Positions 24,423 to 34,205 of a DNA stretch of 64,000 bases are shown piece by piece. The DNA comes from an uncultured Bryobacteraceae bacterium (GTDB lineage Bacteria > Acidobacteriota > Terriglobia > Bryobacterales > Bryobacteraceae): NCBI GenBank assembly GCA_937920635.1, contig CAKZUE010000048.1:1-64000 (forward strand). The letters are read 5' to 3'. Position numbers and translations under genes: made by a program. The notes below the pieces were generated by a model. It saw nothing but the letters and a program-made list of their open reading frames with translations. It made no database searches and was not told the DNA's origin. Numbering within the stretch: the stretch's first letter is position 1; each line of letters begins with the position of its first letter.

Positions 24423-25736
24423 ATGCCGGCGATGAGTCATCCAGCGCCTTTGACAGGACCGGGGCAGGCGCCTGAAACTCCGGTTCGCAAGAAGCCTTCC
24501 CTGATGCGCCCCCTTCTTGTGGTGGCGCTGCTGGTTGCCGCCGGGGCAGGCGCCTGGCTCTACCTCCGGACCGCGCGCGCATCCGGCGCGTCGCAGACGG
24601 TGCTGGCTGCCACCCGCACGGCCACGGTGCAACGCGGCACGCTCGATGTCCGGCTGCGGATCTCCGGCGCGACCACGGCGACGGACTTCATCAACATCAC
24701 CGCGCCGCAGTTGCGCGGCCCGGAAGCCGGCCCGATGGTCATTCTGAAGCTGGCCGATGCGGGCGCCATGGTGAATCCGGGCGACGTCGTGCTTGAGTTC
24801 GATCCGCAAAGCATGAAGGATCACCTCGACGACACCATCGACGGCCTCCGCGACCGGCAGAACGACCTGGCCAAGCGGAAGGTGAACAACGAGCTGAGGA
24901 TGGAAAACCTCCGCCAGTCCCTGCGCCAGGCCAAGGCTGCGGTGGACAAGGCCGCGCTGGACTACAAGACGCTCGATGTGCGCACCGACATCGACCGCGA
25001 ATTGCTGCGCCTGGCCTTGGAGGAAGCGGAGGCCGCCTACAAGGAAATGCTGGCTGAAGTGGCCCTCACCGAGCAGTCTCTGGCGGCGGATCTGCGCAAC
25101 GCGGAGATCTCCGTGAAGATGGAGGAACTCCACGTCGAGCGGCATGAGGTCGACCTGACCAGGCTGGTGATCCGCTCCCCGATCAAAGGCATGGTGGTGC
25201 TGCAAACGATGTTCCGTCCCGGAGGCGATCAGGTGACCGTAGCCGTGGGCGACCGGATGGGGCCAGGCCAGCCGGTGATGAAAATCATCAACCCCGCGAA
25301 GATGATGGTCGAGGGCACGGTGAATCAGGCCGAGGTGACGCGGCTCCGGATCGGCCAGGAGGCCGTCATCGGGCTGGATGCTTTTCCGGATGCCAGCTAC
25401 CGGGGCAAGGTTTACTCCATTGGCGCCATCGGCGTGGGCAGCCGCCGCGAGAATTATTACATCCGCAGCATCCCGGTCAGGGTGATTCTGGAGAATGCCG
25501 ACAGCCGCGTGATTCCGGATCTTTCAGCGTTCGCCAATGTTCTGGTGGAGCGCGAAGAGAATGTGCTTCTGGCGCCTGCCGCCGCCGTCGGCGAGCAGGA
25601 CGGCAGGCAATATGTTTTCGTCCGCACGCAGAAGGGTTTTGAGAAGCGCGAGGTCAAAGCCGGGCGCTCCAACGGCGTGCAGACGGCGATTCTCGAAGGG
25701 CTGAAAGAGGGCGACGTCGTCCGCGCCCAATACTGA
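24423..25736 (+). CDS. Membrane-fusion (HlyD/RND adaptor) protein, without its pump
   Basis: 437 residues. Cytoplasmic N-terminus, one membrane segment (~29-48), then the adaptor plan: a first beta/lipoyl half, a long coiled coil (~130-245; LDDTIDGLRDRQNDLAKRKV and onwards), the second lipoyl half (RLVIRSPIKGMVVLQTMF), and a beta-barrel (~290-375). Such proteins bridge inner-membrane ABC or RND pumps to the outer membrane. No permease, ATPase or TolC gene adjoins: the next gene is convergent. Start could also be the ATG at 24432. Confidence 0.85.
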   Translation: MPAMSHPAPLTGPGQAPETPVRKKPSLMRPLLVVALLVAAGAGAWLYLRTARASGASQTVLAATRTATVQRGTLDVRLRISGATTATDFINITAPQLRGPEAGPMVILKLADAGAMVNPGDVVLEFDPQSMKDHLDDTIDGLRDRQNDLAKRKVNNELRMENLRQSLRQAKAAVDKAALDYKTLDVRTDIDRELLRLALEEAEAAYKEMLAEVALTEQSLAADLRNAEISVKMEELHVERHEVDLTRLVIRSPIKGMVVLQTMFRPGGDQVTVAVGDRMGPGQPVMKIINPAKMMVEGTVNQAEVTRLRIGQEAVIGLDAFPDASYRGKVYSIGAIGVGSRRENYYIRSIPVRVILENADSRVIPDLSAFANVLVEREENVLLAPAAAVGEQDGRQYVFVRTQKGFEKREVKAGRSNGVQTAILEGLKEGDVVRAQY

Positions 25737-25754
25737 GCCGCGCGCCCCGCAGCT

Positions 25755-28700
25755 TCAGAACTCGCAAAGCTGTTCCACCCAGCCGGCGGAGCCTTCCCGC
25801 AGCCAGCCGTCCAGTTGCGCCACCTCCTTCAACTGCTGCCCGCGGCGGCGCTCCACCGCCACATACCCGCAGCGCCAGTCGGCAAGCGCGGTCATGTCGC
25901 CCCACAGCTTCTCGTACTGGCTGACAGGAAAGACGTCTTCCTGCCCCTTGCCCCATCGCTTCTTCACATCCTTCAGCGTGACGTAAGCAGGCATGCGCGC
26001 GGCCACGCGGCGCACGGCTTCGCGGGTGCGCTCCGCGTCCGCCAGGTCCGCGCGGGTCAGCCCGAAGACGCCGAGCAGCGCGTCGATGGTGAGCCACATC
26101 GTGTTCGTGTTGTAGAAGGAGAGATCGAACTCGAGCCGCTCCTCGGGCAGGGCCAGTCCTTCCACCAGGCGCACTTTCCCATCGACACGCGCCAGCCCGC
26201 CGCCGCGGTCCTCCATTTCGCGCGCGATCACTTCGCAGGTCATGGCCGCGCCGCTTTCGATGTGCAGCCCGAGCAGCGCCGGGTCGGCCCACGCGCCCAG
26301 CGTGTCGATGTTGTGCAGCAGCAGATACTGGAGTTTCGGCCGCTCCTCGAGCAGCGAACGTAGCACGCCGTTGAGGAGCAGGTTGGGGACTTCATACCAG
26401 TGGCCGACCGGATGGACGCATTGCTCGGGCAGGTTGTCCGTGTAATCGGCGCCTTCGCCGGAAGAGACCGCCCACTGGATCAGGGCGGCGCGGGCGCTGT
26501 CGCGGACCTTCTGCTTCTGCTCGTCGAGCATCTGCTGGGGCATCTCCTCCCAGGCGAAGCGCAGATCGCGCGCCATGGGGACGAGCCGCAGCCCGATGGA
26601 GCGGCCGGGGGAGAGAACCACGCGGCCCTGGTAGCCGTAATGGTTCTCCCGCCGCAGCCATTGCTCGACGGGTGCATGCGTCATGAAACTCGTCGTGAAG
26701 ATGTGCACCGGCCCCATGCCGTAGCGGGCCAGCAGGCGTCGGCTCTTGGCCAGGTGGATCTCGACGAAGTTCCGCCAGCGGCCGCGCAGGCGCACAAAAG
26801 GGTTGAGCGCTTTGACGACTCCCGCCCCGCGCGTCCATCGCGTGCCCATGCCGCCCGCCAGCGTGAGAATGGCGAGCGCGCCGGAGGCGAGCGCCTCTTC
26901 CCCCACGCGCACAAGAGCTGGGGAGAGGCCGGCGCGCGCGTCGGTCACATCGCCTTCACGCACGTCTTCGATCGAGGTGGTGACCGGCAGGCGGTTCTGC
27001 GCCAGGCCGATGCGGCCGCTGCGCAGGTCGGCGCGGATCTTCTCATGCTGCACGCGGTCGAAGCCGTTGGCGGCGAGCAGCTCCTCGAGCGCCTGCCGGC
27101 TGGAAGAAGACGCCGATTCCGTGCCGGGCAGCAGGCGCTCGAACATGGCATAGGCCATGCCGCTCCATTCGGAGCGCGAGCGGGCGGCGGCGGCGAACAC
27201 CTCCAGTTCGCGGCGCTGCCCGGGGGTGAGTTGGCGCGCCTCGCGCCGCAGCAGCGACGGGCCGCGCAGCGTGTAATAGCCGGGCGGCATCAGGGCATCC
27301 GCGCCGGTGAGACACTCGGCCCAGGCGCCGCGCTCGTTGATCGAGAAGTCGTAGACCACCGGATCCATGGCGAACGGCACGCCGCGCTCCAGCCTGCGTT
27401 TCGTTTCGAGCAGCAGCTCGCCCAGCGTGTCCCGCCCGCCCGAAGCCGCCTCCGGCTCGAGCAGGAACCCCATGCCGCCGCCCGCCATGCCGCCCAGCAT
27501 CCAGAAGCCCCAGAAGCCTTCGCCGAACGCGCGGCGCGCTCCGGCGATGAGCAGGTCCGTGTAGGAGTTGCCGGCCCAGGGGATGATGGTCTGGATCGGG
27601 CCTTCAAAGTTGCGGTGGGTGCAGGCGCCGAGGCCGCGGATGTCGCCCCGCTTCAGGCAGGCGATGATTTCATCCAGGATGCGGCCGGCGTCGAGCCGCG
27701 CGCGCCACTCCGCATCCAGCCGCAGCAGGTAGCGCTCGGTCACCATCTCGAGCACCGGGCCCACGTCCTGCGCCATGCCGCCATGCACGAGCACGAGGCT
27801 CTGCTGGAGCCGCTCTCTCGTCTCCGCCGTGATTTCCTCGAGCGGATACACACGGTGGCGCGGCAGCAGACAGCCGCGGCTGATGCCGTATTCCACGTCG
27901 CCCGGCTGCGCCGGGACGCCTTCGATGAGTTTCATGCCAGGCCAGACGCCGCCGGAGTCCTGCCAGCCGCCGCCGCTGCCGCCGAGCCACTCGCCGAGGA
28001 TGGCGCGGGCGGCGACAGTGCGGCGCTCGGGTTCTTCCAGTCCGCCAGTGAGGCGGCTGATCTGAGCCGTGGCGCGCATGCACGCCGTGATCAGACAGGC
28101 GAGCAGGCTGGTGGAGACGGCGAGCCGGGAGCCCTTGGGAATGTCGTGCACGCGGCTGACAAGTTCAATGCCGAGCCCGCGGCTGCCGGTGAGGCGCTCG
28201 AGCAGTCCCGCCAGGTCCAATCCGCTGCCTTCCATGCCTGGCGGCACAAGCCCGGAGGCGATGACGGCGGCCTTCAGCAGCCCGAGGTAGTCGCGCGCAA
28301 AGTCGAAGATTTCGGACGTCGAGCGGATGTCGGCCGAGGCGCCCAGATCGACGCTCACCAGGCGCAACACGGGCTCGTCGATGATGCGGAAAGACGCTTC
28401 CACAGGCGGGCGCGGCGCGCCCGAGCCGCGCACGGCGAGGTTGATGGAGGTGTTGAAGACGCGCGCCCCCTCCGGGTAGTCCATCCCCAGAAAGAAGATG
28501 TCGCTCCAGGCGCTGTGCGAGAAGTCCATGCGCACGGGCGTCGATTCGCGCAGCACGGGGAACAGGCCCGTGGCGGGGTCCGGCGTTAGCAGCTCTCGCC
28601 GGACGCGCAGCGGCGTGTCGAGCGGATGGCCGGCGCGGAACATCCACTGGTTGCCGCGCGTGCTGCGGACGCTGCGGCGGACCTGGTCGGCGAGCGTCTG

Positions 28701-29075
28701 GAAACCGAGGCTGCGGTAAGCGGCGGCCAGCGCGCTGGACAGAGCCGCGCCGGGGCCCTGCCGCTGCTGTTCGGCGAGGAATTCGCGGATGGCCTCTTCA
28801 AAGCGCCGCTCCAGCAGATGGACATAGCCTTGGAAAGGGATGCGGCCCTGCGCCGCCCCGGTCCCGCGCTGCGGGATGTGGAAGCGGTGGATCGCATAGA
28901 GGAAGAACAGCGCGCGGACGCGCTCATAGAGGTTGTCCGAGCGGCGGCGGAACTCCTCCAGTGCGGCGCACTCCTGCAACAGTTCCGCCAGCGGAAGCTC
29001 CGCGCAGAGCGCCTCCAGCGGCTGATTGCGGACCTCCGGCTCCGCCGCGGTGATGACGCGGATCAGGCGGCTCAT
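25755..29075 (-). CDS. Fused GHMP sugar kinase and UTP-sugar pyrophosphorylase
   Basis: 1106 residues from the ATG at 29075, which overlaps the upstream stop (ATGA). Residues ~180-570 form a GHMP kinase of the fucokinase/heptose kinase branch: [16 protein letters not shown] (~313-328), [10 protein letters not shown] (~371-380) and [12 protein letters not shown] (~528-539). Residues ~660-1106 are a UDP-glucose-pyrophosphorylase (UGP/USP) domain with LAGGMGTRW (739-747), ALNPF and [12 protein letters not shown]. So one chain could phosphorylate a free sugar and then activate it to a UDP-sugar. The order is the reverse of Bacteroides FKP and of human fucokinase. The first ~150 residues have no assigned domain. 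Sugar unknown. Confidence 0.82.
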   Translation of the reverse strand: MSRLIRVITAAEPEVRNQPLEALCAELPLAELLQECAALEEFRRRSDNLYERVRALFFLYAIHRFHIPQRGTGAAQGRIPFQGYVHLLERRFEEAIREFLAEQQRQGPGAALSSALAAAYRSLGFQTLADQVRRSVRSTRGNQWMFRAGHPLDTPLRVRRELLTPDPATGLFPVLRESTPVRMDFSHSAWSDIFFLGMDYPEGARVFNTSINLAVRGSGAPRPPVEASFRIIDEPVLRLVSVDLGASADIRSTSEIFDFARDYLGLLKAAVIASGLVPPGMEGSGLDLAGLLERLTGSRGLGIELVSRVHDIPKGSRLAVSTSLLACLITACMRATAQISRLTGGLEEPERRTVAARAILGEWLGGSGGGWQDSGGVWPGMKLIEGVPAQPGDVEYGISRGCLLPRHRVYPLEEITAETRERLQQSLVLVHGGMAQDVGPVLEMVTERYLLRLDAEWRARLDAGRILDEIIACLKRGDIRGLGACTHRNFEGPIQTIIPWAGNSYTDLLIAGARRAFGEGFWGFWMLGGMAGGGMGFLLEPEAASGGRDTLGELLLETKRRLERGVPFAMDPVVYDFSINERGAWAECLTGADALMPPGYYTLRGPSLLRREARQLTPGQRRELEVFAAAARSRSEWSGMAYAMFERLLPGTESASSSSRQALEELLAANGFDRVQHEKIRADLRSGRIGLAQNRLPVTTSIEDVREGDVTDARAGLSPALVRVGEEALASGALAILTLAGGMGTRWTRGAGVVKALNPFVRLRGRWRNFVEIHLAKSRRLLARYGMGPVHIFTTSFMTHAPVEQWLRRENHYGYQGRVVLSPGRSIGLRLVPMARDLRFAWEEMPQQMLDEQKQKVRDSARAALIQWAVSSGEGADYTDNLPEQCVHPVGHWYEVPNLLLNGVLRSLLEERPKLQYLLLHNIDTLGAWADPALLGLHIESGAAMTCEVIAREMEDRGGGLARVDGKVRLVEGLALPEERLEFDLSFYNTNTMWLTIDALLGVFGLTRADLADAERTREAVRRVAARMPAYVTLKDVKKRWGKGQEDVFPVSQYEKLWGDMTALADWRCGYVAVERRRGQQLKEVAQLDGWLREGSAGWVEQLCEF

Positions 29076-29929
29076 GACCTGTCTCCGCTGCCGCCTGGCT
29101 GGAGCGCCAGCATCTCGACCAGCGACGAGAGAATCTCGGCGCGGTCCGCGCCGGAGAGCGCGAGCGCGAGCTGCGCGTGCAGCAGCCCGTAGCGCGCGCC
29201 GAGGTCGTAGCGGCGGTCCTGCAATTCCAGCGCGAGGTAGCGCTCGGAGCGCGCGAGCGCATCCAGAGCCGCCGAGACCGAGCACGGGCCAGACGCCTGC
29301 CGGAGCAGCTCTTCCACCCGGTCCATCACCGCGGGAGTGAAGACGTGAAGCCCGAAGAAGCAGAGATAGTGGCCCGCGCGCAGTCCCGGGACAAAGAGCC
29401 GCTGCTCGGCCTCGGTGGGAGTGGGCTTCTCGAGCACGGCGTCGATGCGGTACAGGCCCGGCTTGCCCGCCACGGGCTGTCCGCCGATGGCGCCAAATTG
29501 CGTGAGCTGGCCCTCGCGCGTGGCCTGCACGGCGGAGATCGCGCAGTCCTCCTGCTCGGCCAGAGCCACCAGGCGGGCGGCGCAGCCTCCGCCGTCATGG
29601 CTCACAAAGAGGTGATCGCCCACCATGTGAAGAAACGGCTCGCCCGCCGTGAACGGGCGCGCGCAGGCCAGAGCATGCGCGTAGCCGCGCGGCTCGGGCT
29701 GCTCAATGAACCGCACCCGCGCCGCGTGTTCGCCGGCCACGGCGGAGTAGGCTTCTCCGTCTCCAGGACACACCACGACGGCAATCTCCTCGATGCCGGC
29801 GCGGGCGGCTTCTTCGAGAAGAATCGCGAGGACGCTGCGCTCCACGCCGTCGCGGTCGATCAGCATCTGGAGAGGCAGCCGCCGCTGCGGCGGAGCGGCC
29901 GCGGTGAGCACGCACTTTTTGACCCGCAT
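29072..29929 (-). CDS. GalU-like nucleotidyltransferase with a degenerate nucleotide loop
   Basis: 285 residues from the ATG at 29929 (a TTG one codon earlier is also open). Overall a GalU/UTP-glucose-1-phosphate uridylyltransferase fold: [43 protein letters not shown] and LEKPTPTEA. The N-terminal loop, normally GxGTR, reads [14 protein letters not shown] and lacks the glycines, so catalysis is doubtful. It overlaps the GHMP kinase/UGP fusion by 4 bases and may be a regulatory or substrate-binding partner whose enzymatic role has passed to the fusion, which has an intact loop. Confidence 0.8.
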   Translation of the reverse strand: MRVKKCVLTAAAPPQRRLPLQMLIDRDGVERSVLAILLEEAARAGIEEIAVVVCPGDGEAYSAVAGEHAARVRFIEQPEPRGYAHALACARPFTAGEPFLHMVGDHLFVSHDGGGCAARLVALAEQEDCAISAVQATREGQLTQFGAIGGQPVAGKPGLYRIDAVLEKPTPTEAEQRLFVPGLRAGHYLCFFGLHVFTPAVMDRVEELLRQASGPCSVSAALDALARSERYLALELQDRRYDLGARYGLLHAQLALALSGADRAEILSSLVEMLALQPGGSGDRS

Positions 29930-29953
29930 CAATCCTTGTGTACCATCGAATCG

Positions 29954-30436
29954 ATGTCCGTGCCGAAGACCAACGCCATCCGGCTGCTGGAGAGCCTCGG
30001 CATCGCGTTCGAAGTGCGCACTTACGAAGTGGACCCGGACGATCTGTCCGCCGAGTCAGTGGCGCGCAAGATCGGCTTCCCGCTGGAGCAGACATTCAAA
30101 ACGCTGGTGGCGCGCGCCGACGAGACGGGCGTCTGCCTGGCGGTGATCCCGGGCGACGCCGAGCTGGACCTGAAGGCGCTGGCGCGCGCCGCCGGCGGCC
30201 GCAAGGCGGACGTGGTTCCGCTCAAAGAGGTGCAGCCGCTCACCGGCTATGTGCGCGGCGGAGTGACGGCGCTGGCGTGCAGGAAGGCCTATCCGGTGTT
30301 CCTCGACGAGTTCGCGCAGTTGTATGACCGGATCTCGGTATCCGCGGGCGCGCGCGGCATCCAGGTGCTGCTGAGCCCGGAGGACTATGTGCGCGCCACC
30401 GGCGCGCGCTATGCGGCGATTGCGAAAGAGAGGTAG
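29954..30436 (+). CDS. ybaK: Cys-tRNA(Pro)/aminoacyl-tRNA deacylase, YbaK family
   Basis: 160 residues from the ATG at 29954. YbaK/EbsC fold: [20 protein letters not shown], the conserved [12 protein letters not shown] with the functional Lys, [38 protein letters not shown] and the C-terminal [16 protein letters not shown]. Hydrolyses mischarged Cys-tRNA(Pro) in the cytoplasm. Divergent from the GalU-like gene with about 25 bases between, and convergent with the beta-lactamase-like gene. Confidence 0.93.
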   Translation: MSVPKTNAIRLLESLGIAFEVRTYEVDPDDLSAESVARKIGFPLEQTFKTLVARADETGVCLAVIPGDAELDLKALARAAGGRKADVVPLKEVQPLTGYVRGGVTALACRKAYPVFLDEFAQLYDRISVSAGARGIQVLLSPEDYVRATGARYAAIAKER

Positions 30437-30454
30437 CGCGCCGCGGGCGCCGGA

Positions 30455-31363
30455 TCAGGCGGGCGGCGGCGCGAGCAACACATCCACCAGCAGGCGGGCG
30501 AGGCTCGCGATGAGCAGCAGTCCGGCGTTGTCTTCGGTGTAATCGACTTTCTTCATGCCGTCCACCGTGATCGCCATGGCGATCGCGCCCTTGGGCGTGT
30601 ACACAAGGCCGACGTCGGAGCGAAGCGCGTCCAGCGCGCCGCTCTTGCTGGCGACCCTGTATGCGGAGAGCCTGCGCCCGATGCCGTCCTTGTACTGCTG
30701 GCGTTCGAGTATGGCCAGCATCTCGCGCGAGTCCTCCGGCGAGACCACCTTGCCCTGCTCGAGCAGCGCCAGCAGCTCCACCATCTCGCGCGAGGTGGAG
30801 ACGCCGAGCCCGAAGCGGCGGTTCTCCTCGAGCAGCCCCGCTTTGCTCCAGCCGGACGCCGCTTTCAGATCCGCGCCGTCGCCGCGCACCTTGCGCAGCG
30901 AGCGCGTCTGTTTCAGCCCCAGCGTGTCGAGAAACGCGTTCACCGCATCGGCCGTGATGCGGTCCAGCACGAGGTTGGTGGCCGTGTTGTCGCTGATGAC
31001 GATCATCAGCCGCACGAGGTCGCGCAGCGGGAGTTTGAGGCCGGGCGACAGTTCGCTGAGCACGCCGGAGCCGGAGACCTTGTCCTGCTCGCGCAGCTCG
31101 ATCGGCTCGTCCCAGCGGGCTTCGCCCCGGCGCACTTTGTCGAACACGGCGGCCATGATCGGCAACTTGATGGTGCTGGCCGTGCGGACGCGCTCGTTTT
31201 CGCGCCAGCCGTAAGCCAGCCCCGTGCCGAGATGGCGCGCGTACAGGAAGACTTCGCCCTCGAACAGGGCGATCTGGCGGCGGATCTCGTCGCGCGGATC
31301 GGCAGACTGGCCCACGGAAGCGAGTCCGGCGGCGGAGAGAGAGAAGAACGTTCTGCGGCGCAT
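30455..31363 (-). CDS. Class A beta-lactamase-like serine hydrolase
   Basis: 302 residues with a twin-arginine-like signal (MRRRTFFSLSAAGLAS). Active-site motifs: STIK (Ser63, Lys66), SDN (Ser124-Asn126) and KSG (Lys240-Gly242) in place of KTG. An omega-loop Glu is probably in GLLEENRRFG (~176-185), but the usual ExxLN pattern is not obvious. It could be a chromosomal beta-lactamase or a related peptidase/esterase; the motifs alone do not show which antibiotics, if any, it hydrolyses. Convergent with ybaK, 18 bases apart. Confidence 0.85.
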   Translation of the reverse strand: MRRRTFFSLSAAGLASVGQSADPRDEIRRQIALFEGEVFLYARHLGTGLAYGWRENERVRTASTIKLPIMAAVFDKVRRGEARWDEPIELREQDKVSGSGVLSELSPGLKLPLRDLVRLMIVISDNTATNLVLDRITADAVNAFLDTLGLKQTRSLRKVRGDGADLKAASGWSKAGLLEENRRFGLGVSTSREMVELLALLEQGKVVSPEDSREMLAILERQQYKDGIGRRLSAYRVASKSGALDALRSDVGLVYTPKGAIAMAITVDGMKKVDYTEDNAGLLLIASLARLLVDVLLAPPPA

Positions 31364-31403
31364 GGTCTGCTGCCATCATGCCACCGCCGCGGGCGGCGGG
31401 GCT

Positions 31404-31724
31404 TCAGGCCTTCTTCTTGCGGGCTGTCTTCGCCGCGGGCTTGCGGGCGGGCTTCTGCGAAGCGCGCCGGGCGGGCTGCGCTTCCACTACGGGCGGAGGC
31501 GGCGCGGGCGCCTGCTCCGTCATCTGCTTCAGCAACGCCGCCTTCTGGAGTTCGCGCTTGGAAGGAGGAACGACGCAGCGGCGGTAGGGGCCTTCGTTAT
31601 AACAACTGCGGCAGCGGACTTTCACGGGTTCGCCGTCGACGATGGCCAGAATGGAGTGGTTGGTGACGCGCTTGCACTTGATGCAGTAGTCGTCGATGTC
31701 ATCGCCGAGCCGCAAAACACGCAT
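31404..31724 (-). CDS. Small zinc-ribbon protein with a basic tail
   Basis: 106 residues. The first half has two CxxC pairs (CIKC, CRSC) that form a zinc ribbon, with a further Cys in RRCVVPPSKREL. The second half is a Pro/Ala linker followed by a Lys/Arg/Ala-rich tail like those of histone H1-like proteins (RKPAAKTARKKKA). Nucleic-acid binding is a reasonable guess; no family name is recognised. Downstream of the sulfatase on the same strand and 40 bases before the beta-lactamase-like gene. Confidence 0.75.
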   Translation of the reverse strand: MRVLRLGDDIDDYCIKCKRVTNHSILAIVDGEPVKVRCRSCYNEGPYRRCVVPPSKRELQKAALLKQMTEQAPAPPPPVVEAQPARRASQKPARKPAAKTARKKKA

Positions 31725-31789
31725 CGGGGCTCCTCCCCGCTGAGCGTATCACCGCAACGGCTTCGCGTACAAACCGGCGGCGCGGCGTC

Positions 31790-33208
31790 CTATGCGGGGG
31801 GCGTAGGCGGCTCGGCGCCCGTCAGTCCGAGGCCGGGCCACGCTGGATCGGCGTCCGGATTGGGCTGCGGCAGGCGGGCGTCGGTCTGGCGCAGCCACTG
31901 GTGCAGCGCCAGACTGAGCTTTTTCGTCACGGACTGCTGGGAGGCGGCCAGGTTGCGCGTCTCGCCCGGGTCATTGCGCAGATTGAACAGTTCGCGCCGG
32001 CCTCCATGGTAGAACTCGATGAGCTTCCAGTCGCCCTCGCGGATGGCGCTGGAAGGCTCGCCTCCCTGGTTCGAATAGTGCGGGTAGTGCCAGAAGAGCT
32101 GCCGCGGACGCATGGCGGCTCCGCGCAGCAGCGGCAGCAGGCTTGCGCCATCGACATTGCGGGCGCGGACGCCTGCGGCTTCGCACAGCGTGGGGAACAG
32201 ATCGATGCTCGAAACGGGCGCATCGATCGAGGCGCCGGCGCGGACGAGGCCGGGATAGCGCAACAGCAAAGGCACGCGGATGCCGCCATCATAGAGGTGC
32301 CCCTTGCCGGCGCGCAGCGGCGCGTTGCTGGTGACGCGTTCCTTCGAGACGCCCTCGAAACACAGCCCGCCGTTGTCGGAAAAGAAAACGACGAGGGTGT
32401 TGCGGGCGAGCCCGTTTGTCTCGAGCGCCTCCAGGACGCGCCCCACGCTCTGGTCGAGCGTCTCCACCATGGCGGCATACACGGGATGGTAACGGCCTCC
32501 GGCGCGGGCGCGGTGGCGTTCGACGAGTTCCTGTGGGGCGTTCAGGGGGATGTGGACGGTGAAATGGGACAGCAGCAGAAAAAACGGATTCTGCCGGTTT
32601 TGTTCGATGAAGCGCACGGCCTCGTCCGTGAGTTTGGCGGTGAGGAACTCGTCTTCTGAGGCCTTCATGCCCGGCAGTTCGAAGGGGCCGAAGTAAGGGC
32701 GCGGCGTGCGCGGCGGGCTGCCGCTTTCCGTGCCGGCGATGTTCAGGTCGAAGCCCTGATCGCCCGGCAAAAAGCCCTGCCCGCCGAGATGCCACTTGCC
32801 GATGTTGGCGGTGCGGTAGCCGGCCTGGCGCAAAGCTTCGGCGAGCGTGGTCTCTTCCAGAGGCAACTGGCGCGCCGTGGTGGGAGTGACAAGAGGGCCG
32901 CGAGCAGGCGATTGCCGGCCGGGGATCCAGTCGGTGACGCCGGTGCGGGCGGGCCAGCGTCCCGCAAGGATGCTGGCGCGCGTCGGCGAGCAGACCGGGG
33001 AGGCGGCGTAGGCATGCGTAAACCGCGCGCCCTCGGAGGCAAGCCGGTCGATGTTGGGCGTGGAGTGGAACTCGTTGCCGTAGCAGGCGAGGTCGCGCCA
33101 GCCCAGATCATCGGCGAGGATGAACACGATGTTCGGCCGACGGGCGGGGGACTGCGCATGGATCATGCCGCCGCCCGCTGCCGCGAGGAAGCTCCGTCTG
33201 TCCAGCAT
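31790..33208 (-). CDS. Exported sulfatase
   Basis: 472 residues. Tat-like signal (MLDRRSFLAAAGGG). The formylglycine signature is CSPTRAS with Cys73, preceded by metal ligands in FILADDLGW and followed by LAGRWPARTG. GKWHLGG and SDNGGLCFEG supply further active-site residues. It should hydrolyse sulfate esters of a sugar or other organic substrate in the periplasm, after conversion of Cys73 to formylglycine; no maturase gene is seen here. About 45 bases downstream of the threonine dehydratase-like gene. Confidence 0.93.
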   Translation of the reverse strand: MLDRRSFLAAAGGGMIHAQSPARRPNIVFILADDLGWRDLACYGNEFHSTPNIDRLASEGARFTHAYAASPVCSPTRASILAGRWPARTGVTDWIPGRQSPARGPLVTPTTARQLPLEETTLAEALRQAGYRTANIGKWHLGGQGFLPGDQGFDLNIAGTESGSPPRTPRPYFGPFELPGMKASEDEFLTAKLTDEAVRFIEQNRQNPFFLLLSHFTVHIPLNAPQELVERHRARAGGRYHPVYAAMVETLDQSVGRVLEALETNGLARNTLVVFFSDNGGLCFEGVSKERVTSNAPLRAGKGHLYDGGIRVPLLLRYPGLVRAGASIDAPVSSIDLFPTLCEAAGVRARNVDGASLLPLLRGAAMRPRQLFWHYPHYSNQGGEPSSAIREGDWKLIEFYHGGRRELFNLRNDPGETRNLAASQQSVTKKLSLALHQWLRQTDARLPQPNPDADPAWPGLGLTGAEPPTPPA

Positions 33209-33254
33209 GGCTACTCTTCCTTTCCGGGCCGGGATGCGCGGCCGGCGCGGGCCG

Positions 33255-34205
33255 CTACAGTCCGGCGAGCGTTTCCAGATCCACGTTGCCGCCGCTCAAA
33301 ACAATGCCCACGCGCGCGAACCGCTCCGGCAGCTTGCCGGCCAGCACGGCGGCGGCGGCCACCGCGCCGCTGGGTTCCACCACCAGCTTCATGCGGGTGA
33401 GGATGAACCGCGCCGCCTCGCGGATCTCGTCTTCGCTGACGAGCAGCACATCGTCCACGAGGCGTTGAATGATGGGGAAATTCCACCGGCCGGGCTTTGT
33501 CGTGCGAAGACCGTCGGCGATGGTGGACGGCGGCGCGATCTCCACCGGCTCGCCACGGCGCAGAGAGAGCCAGTAATCGTTGGCGGTCTCCGGCTCCACG
33601 CCGTACACGCGAGTGGACGGCCGCAGCGCTTTGGCGGCGATGGCGCAACCGGCCAGCAGCCCGCCCCCGCCAAGGCAGACAACAAGGGCGTCCAGATCCG
33701 GCTGCTGCTCGAGCAGCTCGAGAGCGCAGGTGCCCTGTCCGGCGATGATCCAGGGATGATCGAACGGCGGCACCAGCGTGGCGCCGCTTTCTTCCGAGAT
33801 GCGGCGGCCGATCTCCTCGCGCGAATCGCGCAGGCGGTCGTAGAGGACGATGCGCGCGCCCTGCGCCTGGGTCGCTTCGAGCTTGGAGCGCGGCGCGTCC
33901 GTGGGCATCACCAGCGTGGCGGGGATGCCCGCATGGCGGGCGGCGATGGCGACCGCCTGCGCGTGGTTGCCGGACGAGTAAGCCACCACGCCGCGCGGGC
34001 GGTCCGATGCGGGAATCGAAAAAATGAAATTGGCCGCGCCGCGGATCTTGAACGCGCCGCCCTTCTGGAGGTTTTCGCACTTGAAGAACGCCTCGCAGCC
34101 GGCGCGAGCGTCGAAGCTGCGCGAGCGCCAGACGGGAGTGCGCTGCGCCAGCGGGGCGATGCGGCCGGCCGCCTCGCGGATCGAATCGATCGTGATCTCT
34201 TCCAT
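33255..34205 (-). CDS. PLP-dependent serine/threonine dehydratase
   Basis: 316 residues, fold type II PLP enzyme. The Schiff-base Lys53 lies in KGGAFKIRGA, the substrate loop is YSSGNHAQA and the phosphate cradle CLGGGGLLAG. There is no C-terminal regulatory ACT-like domain, so it belongs with catabolic threonine dehydratases, serine racemases and hydroxyaspartate ammonia-lyases; the exact substrate is not clear. Its start overlaps the stop of the dehydrogenase gene (TGATG), implying translational coupling. Confidence 0.88.
   Translation of the reverse strand: MEEITIDSIREAAGRIAPLAQRTPVWRSRSFDARAGCEAFFKCENLQKGGAFKIRGAANFIFSIPASDRPRGVVAYSSGNHAQAVAIAARHAGIPATLVMPTDAPRSKLEATQAQGARIVLYDRLRDSREEIGRRISEESGATLVPPFDHPWIIAGQGTCALELLEQQPDLDALVVCLGGGGLLAGCAIAAKALRPSTRVYGVEPETANDYWLSLRRGEPVEIAPPSTIADGLRTTKPGRWNFPIIQRLVDDVLLVSEDEIREAARFILTRMKLVVEPSGAVAAAAVLAGKLPERFARVGIVLSGGNVDLETLAGL

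Noticed and set aside
26400-28589. 729-codon plus-strand frame
   Set aside because: Antisense to the GHMP kinase/pyrophosphorylase fusion, whose motifs are unambiguous.
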